Source: VRUE01 sp963805455 (GTDB lineage: Bacteria; Actinomycetota; Thermoleophilia; Solirubrobacterales; 70-9). Taken from it: a stretch of DNA of 64,000 bases. Below, piece after piece: positions 47,888 through 56,523 of this stretch. The notes under the pieces were generated by a model that did not search any database, had not been told where the DNA came from, and was given only the letters and a program-made list of their open reading frames with translations. The DNA lies in assembly GCA_963805455.1 (NCBI GenBank), contig CAWDUJ010000011.1, positions 1 to 64,000 on the forward strand. Reading direction: 5' to 3'. The translations under genes were made by a program, and so were the position numbers. How positions within the stretch are numbered: the first letter of the stretch is position 1; every line of letters starts with the position of its first letter.

Positions 47888-49872
47888 CGGGCGCTGCGTT
47901 TGCCGAGGAAGGCGGCGATGCCCTCCTTCGCGTCCTCGCTGCCAAAGGCGGCGGCGAAGCCGCCCTTCTCGGCCTCGATGCCCTCGTCGAGGTCGGCCCC
48001 GTCGGAGACGAGCTTGATCTGCTCGCGGGCGATCGGCGCCTGGCCGGCCAGCTTCCGACCCCACATCAGGGCCGTCTCGAACAGCTCGTGATCGGGCACG
48101 ACCCGGTTGACGAGGCCGAACTCGAGTGCCTCTTCGGCGAGGATCGCGTCGCCGACCAGGTTCATCTCGAGCGCCTTGTTGGAGCCGACCAGCCGGGGCA
48201 GCCGCTGGGTGCCGCCGAAGCCGGGGATGATCCCGAGCTTGATCTCCGGCTGGCCGAAGACCGCGGCCTCGGCGGCGATCCGGACGTCGCATGCCATCGC
48301 CACCTCGCAGCCGCCGCCGAACGCGATCGAGTTGACGGCGGCGATCGTCGCAACGCTGTCCTGGCCGAACTCCCGCAGCAGCGCATGGGCCGAGTCGATC
48401 AGCTCTTTGCCGCTCGATTCGTCGAGCTTGGTGAACTGTTTGATGTCGGCGCCGGCCGAGAAGACGAGCGGGATCGAGGAGGCGATCACCATCGCACCCA
48501 CCCCCTCGGCGGCCTTGACCCGCTCCCAGACCGCGCCGAGGTCGCGGATCACGTCGGGGGAGACCGCGTTCATCGGCAGGTTCGCGAGCCAGGCGATCGC
48601 GACCCCGTCGCGGGTCTCGAGCTTGACGGTCTCGGCCTGGTCTCCCTCGTCAGGCTGCGGGTAGGGGTAGAAGCCCTGGCCCGATTTGAGTCCGAGCCGG
48701 CCCTGGGCGACGAGGCGCTTGAGGATCACCGGCGGCGCGAACCGCTCGCCGTATTTCTCCTCTAGGTTCTCGATCCGCTCGAGTACCTCGTCGAGGCCCT
48801 CGACGTCGGCGCGCCAGAACGGGGGCAGCAGGCCTTTGCGTGGGTCGAGGCCGGAGCCGGCCATCATCCCGACGTCGATGTCGCGGACCGAGCAGACGCC
48901 CTCTTCGACCAGGCTGCAGGCCTCGATCAGGGCCCGGCCGGAGAACATCGCGATCAGCTCGTCGGCGTCGGGGTCGGCGTCGCCGGGGATCGTCTGCTCG
49001 CCGTCCTTGTAAAAGCCCTCGCCGCCGCTCTTCGCGCCGAGCTTGCCGTCGGCGACGAGCTGCTGCAGACCTTTGTGGACGTAGAAGCTGTCGCCGTAGG
49101 AGTCGGCGAGGTGTTCGGCGGTGTGGAGGGCGACGTCGAGGCCGAGCAGGTCGGTGAGGAAGAACGGGCCCATCGGGGCCAGGTTGGCGCCGAGGATCGC
49201 CTCGTCGATCCCCTTCAGGGAGAGGCCCTGATCCTCCTGGGCGCGCCAGATCTCCCCCATCGTCGCCATCAGGACGCGGTTGACGACGAAGCCCGGGACC
49301 TCGCCGCAGACGATCGGCTGCTTTCGAATCGCCTGGGCGAAGTTGTAGGCGGCGGTTGCCGACTCCTGGCTCGTCTCTTCACCGACGATGATCTCGATCA
49401 GCGGCATCACCGAGGCCGGATAGAAGAAGTGGAACCCGACGACCTTCTCGGGCCGCAGGGTCGCTTCCCCGATCTCGGTGATCGAGAGCGAGGAGGTGTT
49501 GGAGGCGAGGATCGCGTGGCCCGGCGTGACCGCGTCGAGCTCACGGAAGACGGCCTGCTTGATCTCCATCTTCTCCGGGACCGCCTCGATCACGAAATCG
49601 ACGTCGGCGAAGACCTCGTAGGAGGTCGTGCCGACGATCCTGCCGAGCACTTCGTCGAGCCGGGCGTCGGCCTCCTCCTGGGTCATCTTTTCCTTTTCGA
49701 CCAGCCGGGTGAGTTTGCCGTCGGTGATCGAGCGCGCTTTCTCGACCGCGGCATCGACGAACTTCTGGTCGATGTCCTTGACGACGACGGGGATGTCGGC
49801 GGTGGCGATCGCCTGCGCGATCTCGCCGCCCATGGTGCCGCCGCCGACGACGGCGGCCTTGGAAACGAACAT
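47872..49872 (-). CDS. 3-hydroxyacyl-CoA dehydrogenase / enoyl-CoA hydratase fusion
   Basis: A 666-aa beta-oxidation enzyme. The N-terminal ~385 residues are a 3-hydroxyacyl-CoA dehydrogenase: Rossmann VVGGGTMGGEIAQAIA, VIEAVPEK, SNTSSLSI, GFHFFYPA (catalytic His) and a second HADH C-domain. Residues ~410-655 are a crotonase: SAGADIKQF, GGGCEVAMACD and PGFGGTQRLPRL. The order dehydrogenase then hydratase is the reverse of E. coli FadB. The crotonase Glu region (QPEIKLGIIPGFGGTQR) keeps Glu. GGAGG precedes the ATG at 10 nt spacing. Confidence 0.92.
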   Translation of the reverse strand: MFVSKAAVVGGGTMGGEIAQAIATADIPVVVKDIDQKFVDAAVEKARSITDGKLTRLVEKEKMTQEEADARLDEVLGRIVGTTSYEVFADVDFVIEAVPEKMEIKQAVFRELDAVTPGHAILASNTSSLSITEIGEATLRPEKVVGFHFFYPASVMPLIEIIVGEETSQESATAAYNFAQAIRKQPIVCGEVPGFVVNRVLMATMGEIWRAQEDQGLSLKGIDEAILGANLAPMGPFFLTDLLGLDVALHTAEHLADSYGDSFYVHKGLQQLVADGKLGAKSGGEGFYKDGEQTIPGDADPDADELIAMFSGRALIEACSLVEEGVCSVRDIDVGMMAGSGLDPRKGLLPPFWRADVEGLDEVLERIENLEEKYGERFAPPVILKRLVAQGRLGLKSGQGFYPYPQPDEGDQAETVKLETRDGVAIAWLANLPMNAVSPDVIRDLGAVWERVKAAEGVGAMVIASSIPLVFSAGADIKQFTKLDESSGKELIDSAHALLREFGQDSVATIAAVNSIAFGGGCEVAMACDVRIAAEAAVFGQPEIKLGIIPGFGGTQRLPRLVGSNKALEMNLVGDAILAEEALEFGLVNRVVPDHELFETALMWGRKLAGQAPIAREQIKLVSDGADLDEGIEAEKGGFAAAFGSEDAKEGIAAFLGKRSARWSGR

Positions 49873-49962
49873 GTGGCTGGACCCTCCGGAGTATTGGCTT
49901 GGGAATGCGGCCTGCGCCGCGGGAGCTGAGGCTATCCGGTCTGCCGCCTAGCCTCGGTTCCG

Positions 49963-50970
49963 ATGAGCGAGATCGTCGAGGGGCTCGGTGCCGAGGATCG
50001 CGAGCGGATCGCCCGGCTGCGGGCCGATGGCCACTTCTTCTGGGCCGATCTCTGCCTCGACCATCACTCCGGCGAGGAGGTCGGCGAGGCGTTTGAGATC
50101 CCGCCCCACGCGCTGGCCCCGCTGCTCAGCTTCGGGCATGTCGGCAAGCCGTCGCGAAAGTTCCATGCCGACACCGACCACGTCGTCTTCCCCTTTCACT
50201 GCTACCTCGATCCCGACGCCGCGGGGGAGGACGAAGAATGGATGGAAGCGATCGAGGTCAACGTCCTCGTCCATGGCGACTTCATCCTCACCGTCCACCG
50301 CGAGGACGTCTCGCTGCCGGGCTATCTGCCCGAATACAGCCCGGAGGGGCGCAGCGAGCAGTACGTGGTCTACGTCGTCCTCGACGCGATGGTCGCGACC
50401 GCCTTCGATGCCCTCAGCGCCACCGAGCTGGCGCTCGAGGGGTTGCAGGTCCTGGCCGGCGAAACCGGCAACGCGCGGGTCCGGGCCGGGACGCTGCGGG
50501 CGATCAACGTCAGGCTGACGAGGATGCGCCGGAGGCTGAGCCCGCTGCGCGGCAGGTTCGAGCGGATGGGACAGGAGATCGGCCAGGTGAGGGGGCTCGA
50601 GTCCGACAGCCAGAGCTATTTCGGTCGCGTCTACGAACAGCTGAACCGGCTGATCGACGGGATCGACGCGGCATCGGACTCGATGGCCCAGGTGATGGAC
50701 CTGCGGATGAACGAGACGATCTACTGGCTGACGGTGGTGGCGACGATCTTCCTGCCGCTGACCTTCATGACCGGGTTCTTCGGGATGAACTTCGATTGGA
50801 TGGTCGGGAACATCGAATCCCCCGCCGCCTTCTTCGCGCTCGGGATCGGCGGCCCGCTCCTCAGCACCTTCCTGATCTGGTTGGCGATCAGACGGCGGGG
50901 AACGCCGGTCCAGCCCGACCAGGACGCCCTCGAGCGACTGGTCACGACGCTGCGCCGCCCACTTCGCTGA
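49963..50970 (+). CDS. CorA-like divalent cation transporter
   Basis: A 335-aa protein with a large cytoplasmic N-domain, long helices (LEGLQVLAGETGNARVRAGT, VYEQLNRLIDGIDAASDSMA) and two C-terminal membrane helices (YWLTVVATIFLPLTFMTGFFG and FALGIGGPLLSTFLIWLAI) separated by GMNF, the CorA/ZntB signature. Mg2+, Co2+ or Zn2+ transport is likely. TAGCCT (49949-49954) is 8 nt upstream of ATG. Divergent from the beta-oxidation gene. Confidence 0.88.
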   Translation: MSEIVEGLGAEDRERIARLRADGHFFWADLCLDHHSGEEVGEAFEIPPHALAPLLSFGHVGKPSRKFHADTDHVVFPFHCYLDPDAAGEDEEWMEAIEVNVLVHGDFILTVHREDVSLPGYLPEYSPEGRSEQYVVYVVLDAMVATAFDALSATELALEGLQVLAGETGNARVRAGTLRAINVRLTRMRRRLSPLRGRFERMGQEIGQVRGLESDSQSYFGRVYEQLNRLIDGIDAASDSMAQVMDLRMNETIYWLTVVATIFLPLTFMTGFFGMNFDWMVGNIESPAAFFALGIGGPLLSTFLIWLAIRRRGTPVQPDQDALERLVTTLRRPLR

Positions 50971-51022
50971 GCCCGCCGCACCGAACCGCGGCGACAGATG
51001 GGACAAGGGCGCCGAGCCAACG

Positions 51023-51038
51023 TTGTACTGACGTACAA
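51023..51038. promoter_or_regulatory. Inverted repeat in the glnN leader region
   Basis: TTGTAC-TGAC-GTACAA, a perfect 6-bp-arm inverted repeat, lies 116 nt upstream of the glutamine synthetase ATG. TATTAG occurs 20 nt downstream of it (51058-51063). The symmetry fits a dimeric regulator; a nitrogen-control protein is an inference from the target gene only. Confidence 0.35.
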
Positions 51039-51153
51039 AGGCATCGAAGGCGCGCTCCTATTAGGCTGCTTTGGCTCCTCGAAAGGGATTAAGAAGGAAA
51101 TTTCGTTCGCGTCCGCCGGACGGGCGCTCGACAGTGGGAGAAGACCTAAAGCG

Positions 51154-53304
51154 ATGACTCGTATCCGCCAGCAGAACGTGACAGCAGCGCAGTGGAGCTC
51201 CAACGGGGAGGCTCTCGGCGCCCTCGACCTGACCGTGCCGGAGAACAACCCTTTCGGCGCCAATGTCTTCTCGGTGGCCGTCCAGCGCGAACGGCTCCCC
51301 GGCGACGCATTCGAGAAGCTGCAGGCGACGCTCGAGGGCGGCGGAACCCTCGACGCCGACCTCGCCGACACCGTCGCCGAGGCGATGAAGGAGTGGGCGC
51401 TGGAGAACGGCGCGACCCACTACACCCACATGTTCCAGCCGCTGACCGGGTCGACGGCGGAGAAGCACGACTCCTTCTTCGAGCCCACCGACGAGGGGCA
51501 GTCGCTGGCCGGATTCTCCGGTAAGGAGCTGATCCAGGGCGAGCCCGATGCCTCCTCGTTTCCGACCGGCGGGGTCCGCGCCACCTTCGAGGCTCGCGGC
51601 TACACCGCCTGGGACCCCACGTCCCCGGCATTCATCCTCGAGAACCCGAACGGGGCGCTGCTCTGCATCCCGACCGCGTTCGCATCCTGGACCGGCGAGG
51701 CGCTCGACGCGAAGATTCCGCTGCTGCGCTCGATGGACGCGCTCTCGCGCTCCGCGATCAAGGCGCTGCGCCTGCTCGGCGACGAGGAGAGCCAGCGCGT
51801 CTTCACCACGGTCGGGCCCGAGCAGGAGTACTTCCTGATCGACGAGCAGTACTTCTTCGAGCGGCCCGACCTGATCGCGACCGGCCGCACCCTGTTCGGC
51901 GCCAAGCCGCCGAAGGGCCACGAGCTCGACGACCACTACTTCGGCTCGATCCCGGAGCGGATCCTCGCCTTCATGCTGGAGTCCGAGCTGGAGCTGCGGA
52001 AGCTCGGGATCCCGGTCAAGACCCGCCACAACGAGGTCGCTCCCAACCAGTATGAGATCGCGCCGATCTTCGAGAACTCGAACGTCGGCTCCGACCACCA
52101 GCAGCTGACGATGCAGACACTGGAGAGCGTCGCCCGCCGCTACGGGCTCGTCTGCCTCCTGCACGAGAAGCCCTACGCCGGCGTCAACGGGTCCGGCAAG
52201 CACAACAACTGGTCGATGGGCACCGACGCCGGGGCCAACCTCCTCGACCCAGGCGACACCCCGGCGGAGAACATCCACTTCCTGTTCTTCTGCGCGGCGG
52301 TGATCCAGGCGGTGAACAAGCACCAGGGGCTGCTTCGCGCCTCGGTCGCCAACATCGGCCAGGACCACCGCCTCGGCGCCAACGAGGCGCCGCCGGCAAT
52401 CATCTCGATCTTCCTCGGCGCCGAGCTGGAAAAAGTGTTCGAGGCGATCGCCACCGGCGAAGGCGACCCGAACACGCCGGCCTCGTTCCTCGAGCTCGGA
52501 GCGGAGGTGCTGCCGGCGCTGCCGATGCACGGCGGCGACCGGAACCGGACCTCCCCGTTCGCCTTCACCGGCAACAAATTCGAGTTCCGGGCCCTTGGCT
52601 CGAGCATGTCGCTGGCGTTCCCGAACACTGTCCTCAACACGATTGCCGCCGAGGCGATCGACGAGCTCGCCGGCAAGCTCGAAGAGAAGCTGAACGGGGG
52701 GACCGAGATCCCCGAGGCCGTGATCGAGGTCGTCAAGGACGCCTACCAGGCCAACAAACAGGTCTGCTTCAGCGGCGACAACTACGCCGAGGAGTGGCAC
52801 GACGAAGCCGAGCAGCGCGGCCTGAAGAACCTCAAGACCACACCAGAGGCCCTGCCCGAGGTTCTCTCCGACCAGACCGTCGCGGCGTTCGAAAATTACG
52901 ACGTCCTCTCCAAACGCGAGCTCGAGTCACGCTTCGAGGTATGGGTCGAGCAGTACACGATCCGGGCCAACATCGAGGCCGAGACGACCCACTCGATCGC
53001 AAAGACGATGATCCTGCCGGCCGCACTGCGCTACCTGGCCCTGATCAAAGAGTCGGGCGCGGCGCTCGGGGTCGCGGATGAGATCAAGGCAACGCTCGAA
53101 GACCTGGGTAGGTCGCTCTCCTCGCTCGAGGACGCCAACCTCTACCCGGACGGCCTCGAGGGCCTCGAGCTGGCCGAGCACGCCCGCGACAAGCAGCTCG
53201 CGGCGATGGCCGAGGTCCGCGAGGCCGCCGACAAACTCGAGAAGATCGTCGCCGACGACCTCTGGCCACTCCCCAAGTACGAGGAGATGCTCTTCATCAA
53301 GTAG
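51154..53304 (+). CDS. glnN: Type III glutamine synthetase
   Basis: A 716-aa enzyme that makes glutamine from glutamate, ammonia and ATP. GSIII-specific features: N-terminal FPTGGVRATFEARGYTAWD, GPEQEYFLID (metal Glu), TRHNEVAPNQYEIAPIFE, HEKPYAGVNGSGKHNNWSM with the adenine/metal residues, NRTSPFAFTGNKFEFR and a long helical C-terminus. Length matches the GSIII class (~700-730), about 250 residues longer than GSI. GSIII lacks the adenylylation loop of GSI, so control by P-II or transcription is likely. ATG at 51154 follows GGGAG; a start at 50998 would add 52 unlikely residues. Confidence 0.93.
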   Translation: MTRIRQQNVTAAQWSSNGEALGALDLTVPENNPFGANVFSVAVQRERLPGDAFEKLQATLEGGGTLDADLADTVAEAMKEWALENGATHYTHMFQPLTGSTAEKHDSFFEPTDEGQSLAGFSGKELIQGEPDASSFPTGGVRATFEARGYTAWDPTSPAFILENPNGALLCIPTAFASWTGEALDAKIPLLRSMDALSRSAIKALRLLGDEESQRVFTTVGPEQEYFLIDEQYFFERPDLIATGRTLFGAKPPKGHELDDHYFGSIPERILAFMLESELELRKLGIPVKTRHNEVAPNQYEIAPIFENSNVGSDHQQLTMQTLESVARRYGLVCLLHEKPYAGVNGSGKHNNWSMGTDAGANLLDPGDTPAENIHFLFFCAAVIQAVNKHQGLLRASVANIGQDHRLGANEAPPAIISIFLGAELEKVFEAIATGEGDPNTPASFLELGAEVLPALPMHGGDRNRTSPFAFTGNKFEFRALGSSMSLAFPNTVLNTIAAEAIDELAGKLEEKLNGGTEIPEAVIEVVKDAYQANKQVCFSGDNYAEEWHDEAEQRGLKNLKTTPEALPEVLSDQTVAAFENYDVLSKRELESRFEVWVEQYTIRANIEAETTHSIAKTMILPAALRYLALIKESGAALGVADEIKATLEDLGRSLSSLEDANLYPDGLEGLELAEHARDKQLAAMAEVREAADKLEKIVADDLWPLPKYEEMLFIK

Positions 53305-53305
53305 G

Positions 53306-53391
53306 CCTCCGGCCGGGTCCTGTCGCCGGGGGTGGCACCTCGTCCTCGAAGGCTGCGGCGAGGAACCACCCCCGACACCACCCGCCGGAGG
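53306..53391. terminator. Large nested hairpin after glnN
   Basis: Outer CCTCCGGC (53306) pairs with GCCGGAGG (53384-53391); inside, TGTCG pairs with CGACA, GGGGGTGG with CCACCCCC and CCTCG with CGAGG. The 86-nt structure fills most of the gap to the collagen-like gene on the other strand. There is no T-run, so it may be a terminator of the unusual kind, an RNA stabiliser or a small RNA. Confidence 0.5.
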
Positions 53392-53430
53392 AGCGGCCTG
53401 CTTGGGAAGAGCTAGCTGCGTGGGTTCAGG

Positions 53431-54015
53431 TCAGCCGACCTTGGCGCAGATTGCGTAGAGCTTGAGGTCGATCGAGGTGTCGACGGTGGTCGAGTTGTTG
53501 AACAGCTGGGCCGACCAGGCGGTGCCGTCTCCATTGGGGCCGCTGAACGAGATCGTCACCTGACGCTGCTGGCCGTTCTGGGCCGCGTTGGTGCCGAGGT
53601 CGGCGCCGCCGCCGATCACCCGTTTGCCGCCCGGGCAGTCCAGCGTCTTGACGTCGCTGAGACCACGCTGGCCGCCGCTGTTGATGACGAAGACTTCCGA
53701 GAAGGTCGTGCTGACGACCTCGTAGCCGGACACGCCCGAGCTCCCGGCCGCCCCTTTGGCGCCGGCGGCGCCCTTCGCGCCCTTCGCGCCCTTCGCGCCC
53801 TTCGCCCCCGGCGGGCCCTGGGGCAACTTGCCGAAGACCTTGCAAGACACCTTCCTGCCATTGCGGACCTTCGTCGGGCACTTGATCTTGATCTTTGCCT
53901 TCGAATCATGGGCACCGCCGGCGGCGAGGGCGCCGGCGGCGAGGGCGATCACCGCGATGGCGGCGATCGAACCGATTGCGAGAACACGGCGTGGAGACTG
54001 CGGAGATCTGTTCAT
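53431..54015 (-). CDS. Secreted protein with short collagen-like repeat
   Basis: A 194-aa exported protein. Signal peptide (SIAAIAVIALAAGALAAGG), a Cys pair (KCPTKVRNGRKVSCKVFG), then GPPGAKGAKGAKGAKGAAG, about eight Gly-X-Y triplets of collagen type, and a C-terminal beta domain of ~110 residues (SEVFVINSGGQRGLSDVKTL, CPGGKRVIGGGADLG). Similar collagen-linked surface proteins form trimers in bacteria; trimer formation is inference. The Gly-Ala-Lys repeat is encoded by near-identical codons, so its length may vary between strains. Confidence 0.7.
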   Translation of the reverse strand: MNRSPQSPRRVLAIGSIAAIAVIALAAGALAAGGAHDSKAKIKIKCPTKVRNGRKVSCKVFGKLPQGPPGAKGAKGAKGAKGAAGAKGAAGSSGVSGYEVVSTTFSEVFVINSGGQRGLSDVKTLDCPGGKRVIGGGADLGTNAAQNGQQRQVTISFSGPNGDGTAWSAQLFNNSTTVDTSIDLKLYAICAKVG

Positions 54016-54044
54016 CCCCTTCCACTACCCGGGGAGGGCTCAAC

Positions 54045-54863
54045 TCATGCCGGCAGAGTGATGGTGCTCAGCAGGTACTCGCCCTGATTGCGCAGCGAGC
54101 CGTCGTCGGCTTCGTTGGAGCTCTCCTGCAGCTCGACGAGGGCGCTCCGCGCCGCCTCCCACTTGCCCTGGGGCTCGAGCATCGCCTTCGCGATCACGAC
54201 CGGGCCGAGGTTCGCCTCGGTTTCTTCGCGCCACCGCTGGAGAGACTCGAACTCGAAGGTGGCCATCCTTTTCTCGAAGCCGAGCTCGACGTCGGCGCCG
54301 GCAAACAGGCCGCGGACGTGATCCTCGTCGCCCCACATCGCGGGGGGAACGAACTCCGCCGGTGGCGGCGGCATGTGCTCGGCGAGAGTTTTGAACATCC
54401 GGCCGATCTCACCGGTTGGGGTCCAGGCGGCGACGCCGATGGTGGCCCCCGGCCGCGCGACCCTGACCAGCTCGGCGGCGGCCGCCTCCTGCCGGGGCGC
54501 GAACATCACCCCGAAGATCGAGGTGACGCGGTCGAAGGAGTCGTCGTCGAACTGGAGGTCTCCGGCGTCCCCGACGACGAACTCCCCCTCGAGGCCGGCG
54601 CTCTCGAAGCGGGCGCGGGCGGCGTCGATCAGCTCGGGGACAAGATCGAGGCCGGTGACACGGGCGCCCCGTCGCGCCGCGGCTTCGGCCGCGTTGCCGC
54701 TGCCGGTTGCGACGTCGAGATAGTCGTGCCCCTCCCCCACGCCGATCGACTGCACCGTCCGGTCGGAGACCTCCTGGATTCGCGGAGCAAACCCCGGCCA
54801 GTCGCCCGCGGTCCATACGGCTCGCTGCCTGGCGGTGAGCTGCTCTGCGGTGGCGTCGTCCAT
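54045..54863 (-). CDS. Class I SAM-dependent methyltransferase
   Basis: A 272-aa methyltransferase. Motif I YLDVATGSGNAAEAAARRGA and the acidic end of strand 2 (VTGLDLVPELIDAARARFE), motif II (VVGDAGDLQFDDDSFDRVTS) and motif III region are visible. The pattern resembles UbiE/MenG-like small-molecule methyltransferases; substrate unknown. AGGAGG is 5 nt before ATG. Confidence 0.8.
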   Translation of the reverse strand: MDDATAEQLTARQRAVWTAGDWPGFAPRIQEVSDRTVQSIGVGEGHDYLDVATGSGNAAEAAARRGARVTGLDLVPELIDAARARFESAGLEGEFVVGDAGDLQFDDDSFDRVTSIFGVMFAPRQEAAAAELVRVARPGATIGVAAWTPTGEIGRMFKTLAEHMPPPPAEFVPPAMWGDEDHVRGLFAGADVELGFEKRMATFEFESLQRWREETEANLGPVVIAKAMLEPQGKWEAARSALVELQESSNEADDGSLRNQGEYLLSTITLPA

Positions 54864-54960
54864 GCGTCCTCCTGATGACCGGTTTGACGGATTAGCGCGA
54901 CGCTATCCCCTGGGGATCGGGGCGGCAAGTGAGGTCGCTCACGCGGTCTAGACTCGTCTC

Positions 54961-56523
54961 GTGTCCGGCGCCCTGCAACGCGCATCTCTCGTCCTTGCCG
55001 TCCTCGCCTGGCAGTTGTTCGTGCTCACGGCCGGCGCCGAGGCCCGTGTCGCGTTCGTCACCGACGGCTCAGGCCACGTCGTCGCCTTCGACACCGGGAC
55101 CAATCAGACCGTCGGCGCTCCGATCCAAACCGATATCGGCCCCTTCGGGATCGCGATCACACCCGACGGGCAGAAGGCCTATGTGACCAACGTCGACGTC
55201 GGACAGCTGCAGGTGATCGACCCCGGCACCAGGCAGGTGGTCGGCTCGCCGATCATCGTCGGCGGCGGCCCTGACGGCACCGCGATCACCCCCGACGGGC
55301 GGCGGGTCTACGCCGCCACCAACGGCCAGCAGACCGTGGCCGTCGTCGACACCCAAACCGGCTTGGTCGGGCCGCAGATCACCGTCGAAACCGACCCGGG
55401 ATTCGTCGCGATCGCGCCCGATGGCCGCAGCGCATACGTGACCAGCTTCAGCTCCGGCGACGTCTCCGTCCTCGATCTTGGGAGCAACCAGGCGACCGCT
55501 GCGATCACGGTCGGCTCCCACCCTCGTGGCATCGCGATCACACCCGACGGCCGCAGGACATATTCGACGAACGAAGGGTCGGGCTCGGTCTCGGTCATCG
55601 ACACCTCCACGAACCACGTCGTCGGCTCGCCGGTACCCGTCGGCGAAAAGCCATACGGGATCGCGATCACCCCGGACGGGGCTAGGGCATATGTCGCCAA
55701 CGAAGGGTCGGGGTCGGTCTCGGTGATCGACACTGCGACGAACCAGGTGGTTGGCCCGCCGATCCCGGTCGGCAGCGAACCAAAAGGGGTCACGGTGACA
55801 CCCGACGGGACCAGGGCATATGTGGCCGTCGAGGGGGAACACAACGTGGTCGCGATCGACACCGCGACCAATCAGGTCGTGGGCTCGCCGATCCCGGTCG
55901 GAGCCTCGCCGCAGGCGATCGCGATCGTCCCCGACCAGGCGCCGATCGCCGCCTTCACCTCCTCGACGGCCCGGCCGCAGGCGGCAGCGTCCTTCGACGC
56001 CACCGCCTCCCGCGACGCCGACGGCACGATTGGCCGCTACGAATGGAACTTCGGCGACGGCTCGGCCGCTCCCAATGGCGGGCCGACTCCGCAGCACACC
56101 TACAGCCGTCCCGGCAGATATCGCGTGACCCTGACCCTGACCGACAACGAGGGCTGCTCGACCTCGATCCGGTTCACCGGGCAGACGGCCTACTGCAACG
56201 GGTCGCCACTGGCAAGCCAGACGGCGTTCGTCTCGGTCGCATATCCGGCGGTCCGCGTCAGGTGCCCGAAGCGCGCGAAGCCCAAGGGCTGCAGGTTCAA
56301 GCTGGTTGCGGTGACGAAGAGGCGCAGGGGCAAGGCGATGACGAAGATGACGAAGGCAAGGGTCAGGGCCGGGCGCTCGATGGCCGTCTCGCTGAAGCCA
56401 AAGCCGCGATTCGCCGCCAGGCTCGCGACCGCCCGCAAGGTGCTGGTCAGGGAGAGGCTCACGATCAGGGGGTCGGCGCGGAGATTGCTGCGGCGGCTGC
56501 CCCTCATCCCGGCGACGGGTTGA
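54961..56523 (+). CDS. Secreted YVTN beta-propeller protein with PKD domain
   Basis: A 520-aa exported protein. Signal peptide (ASLVLAVLAWQLFVLTAGAEA), then about seven YVTN-type blades with units such as GIAITPDGQKAYVTNVDVG, VSVIDTSTNHVVGSPVPVG and GVTVTPDGTRAYVAVEGEHN (residues 24-325), followed by a PKD domain (DADGTIGRYEWNFGDGSAAP, YSRPGRYRVTLTLTDNEG) and a basic tail with VRCPKRAKPKGC. Surface or adhesive role is inference. GTG at 54961 has TAGACT (54949-54954) 6 nt upstream. Its 3' end overlaps the converging phosphoesterase by 20 bp. Confidence 0.8.
   Translation: MSGALQRASLVLAVLAWQLFVLTAGAEARVAFVTDGSGHVVAFDTGTNQTVGAPIQTDIGPFGIAITPDGQKAYVTNVDVGQLQVIDPGTRQVVGSPIIVGGGPDGTAITPDGRRVYAATNGQQTVAVVDTQTGLVGPQITVETDPGFVAIAPDGRSAYVTSFSSGDVSVLDLGSNQATAAITVGSHPRGIAITPDGRRTYSTNEGSGSVSVIDTSTNHVVGSPVPVGEKPYGIAITPDGARAYVANEGSGSVSVIDTATNQVVGPPIPVGSEPKGVTVTPDGTRAYVAVEGEHNVVAIDTATNQVVGSPIPVGASPQAIAIVPDQAPIAAFTSSTARPQAAASFDATASRDADGTIGRYEWNFGDGSAAPNGGPTPQHTYSRPGRYRVTLTLTDNEGCSTSIRFTGQTAYCNGSPLASQTAFVSVAYPAVRVRCPKRAKPKGCRFKLVAVTKRRRGKAMTKMTKARVRAGRSMAVSLKPKPRFAARLATARKVLVRERLTIRGSARRLLRRLPLIPATG

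Noticed and set aside
50971..51153. Possible glutamine (glnA) riboswitch before glnN.
   Set aside because: No glnA-type conserved sequence; only a simple inverted repeat is present.
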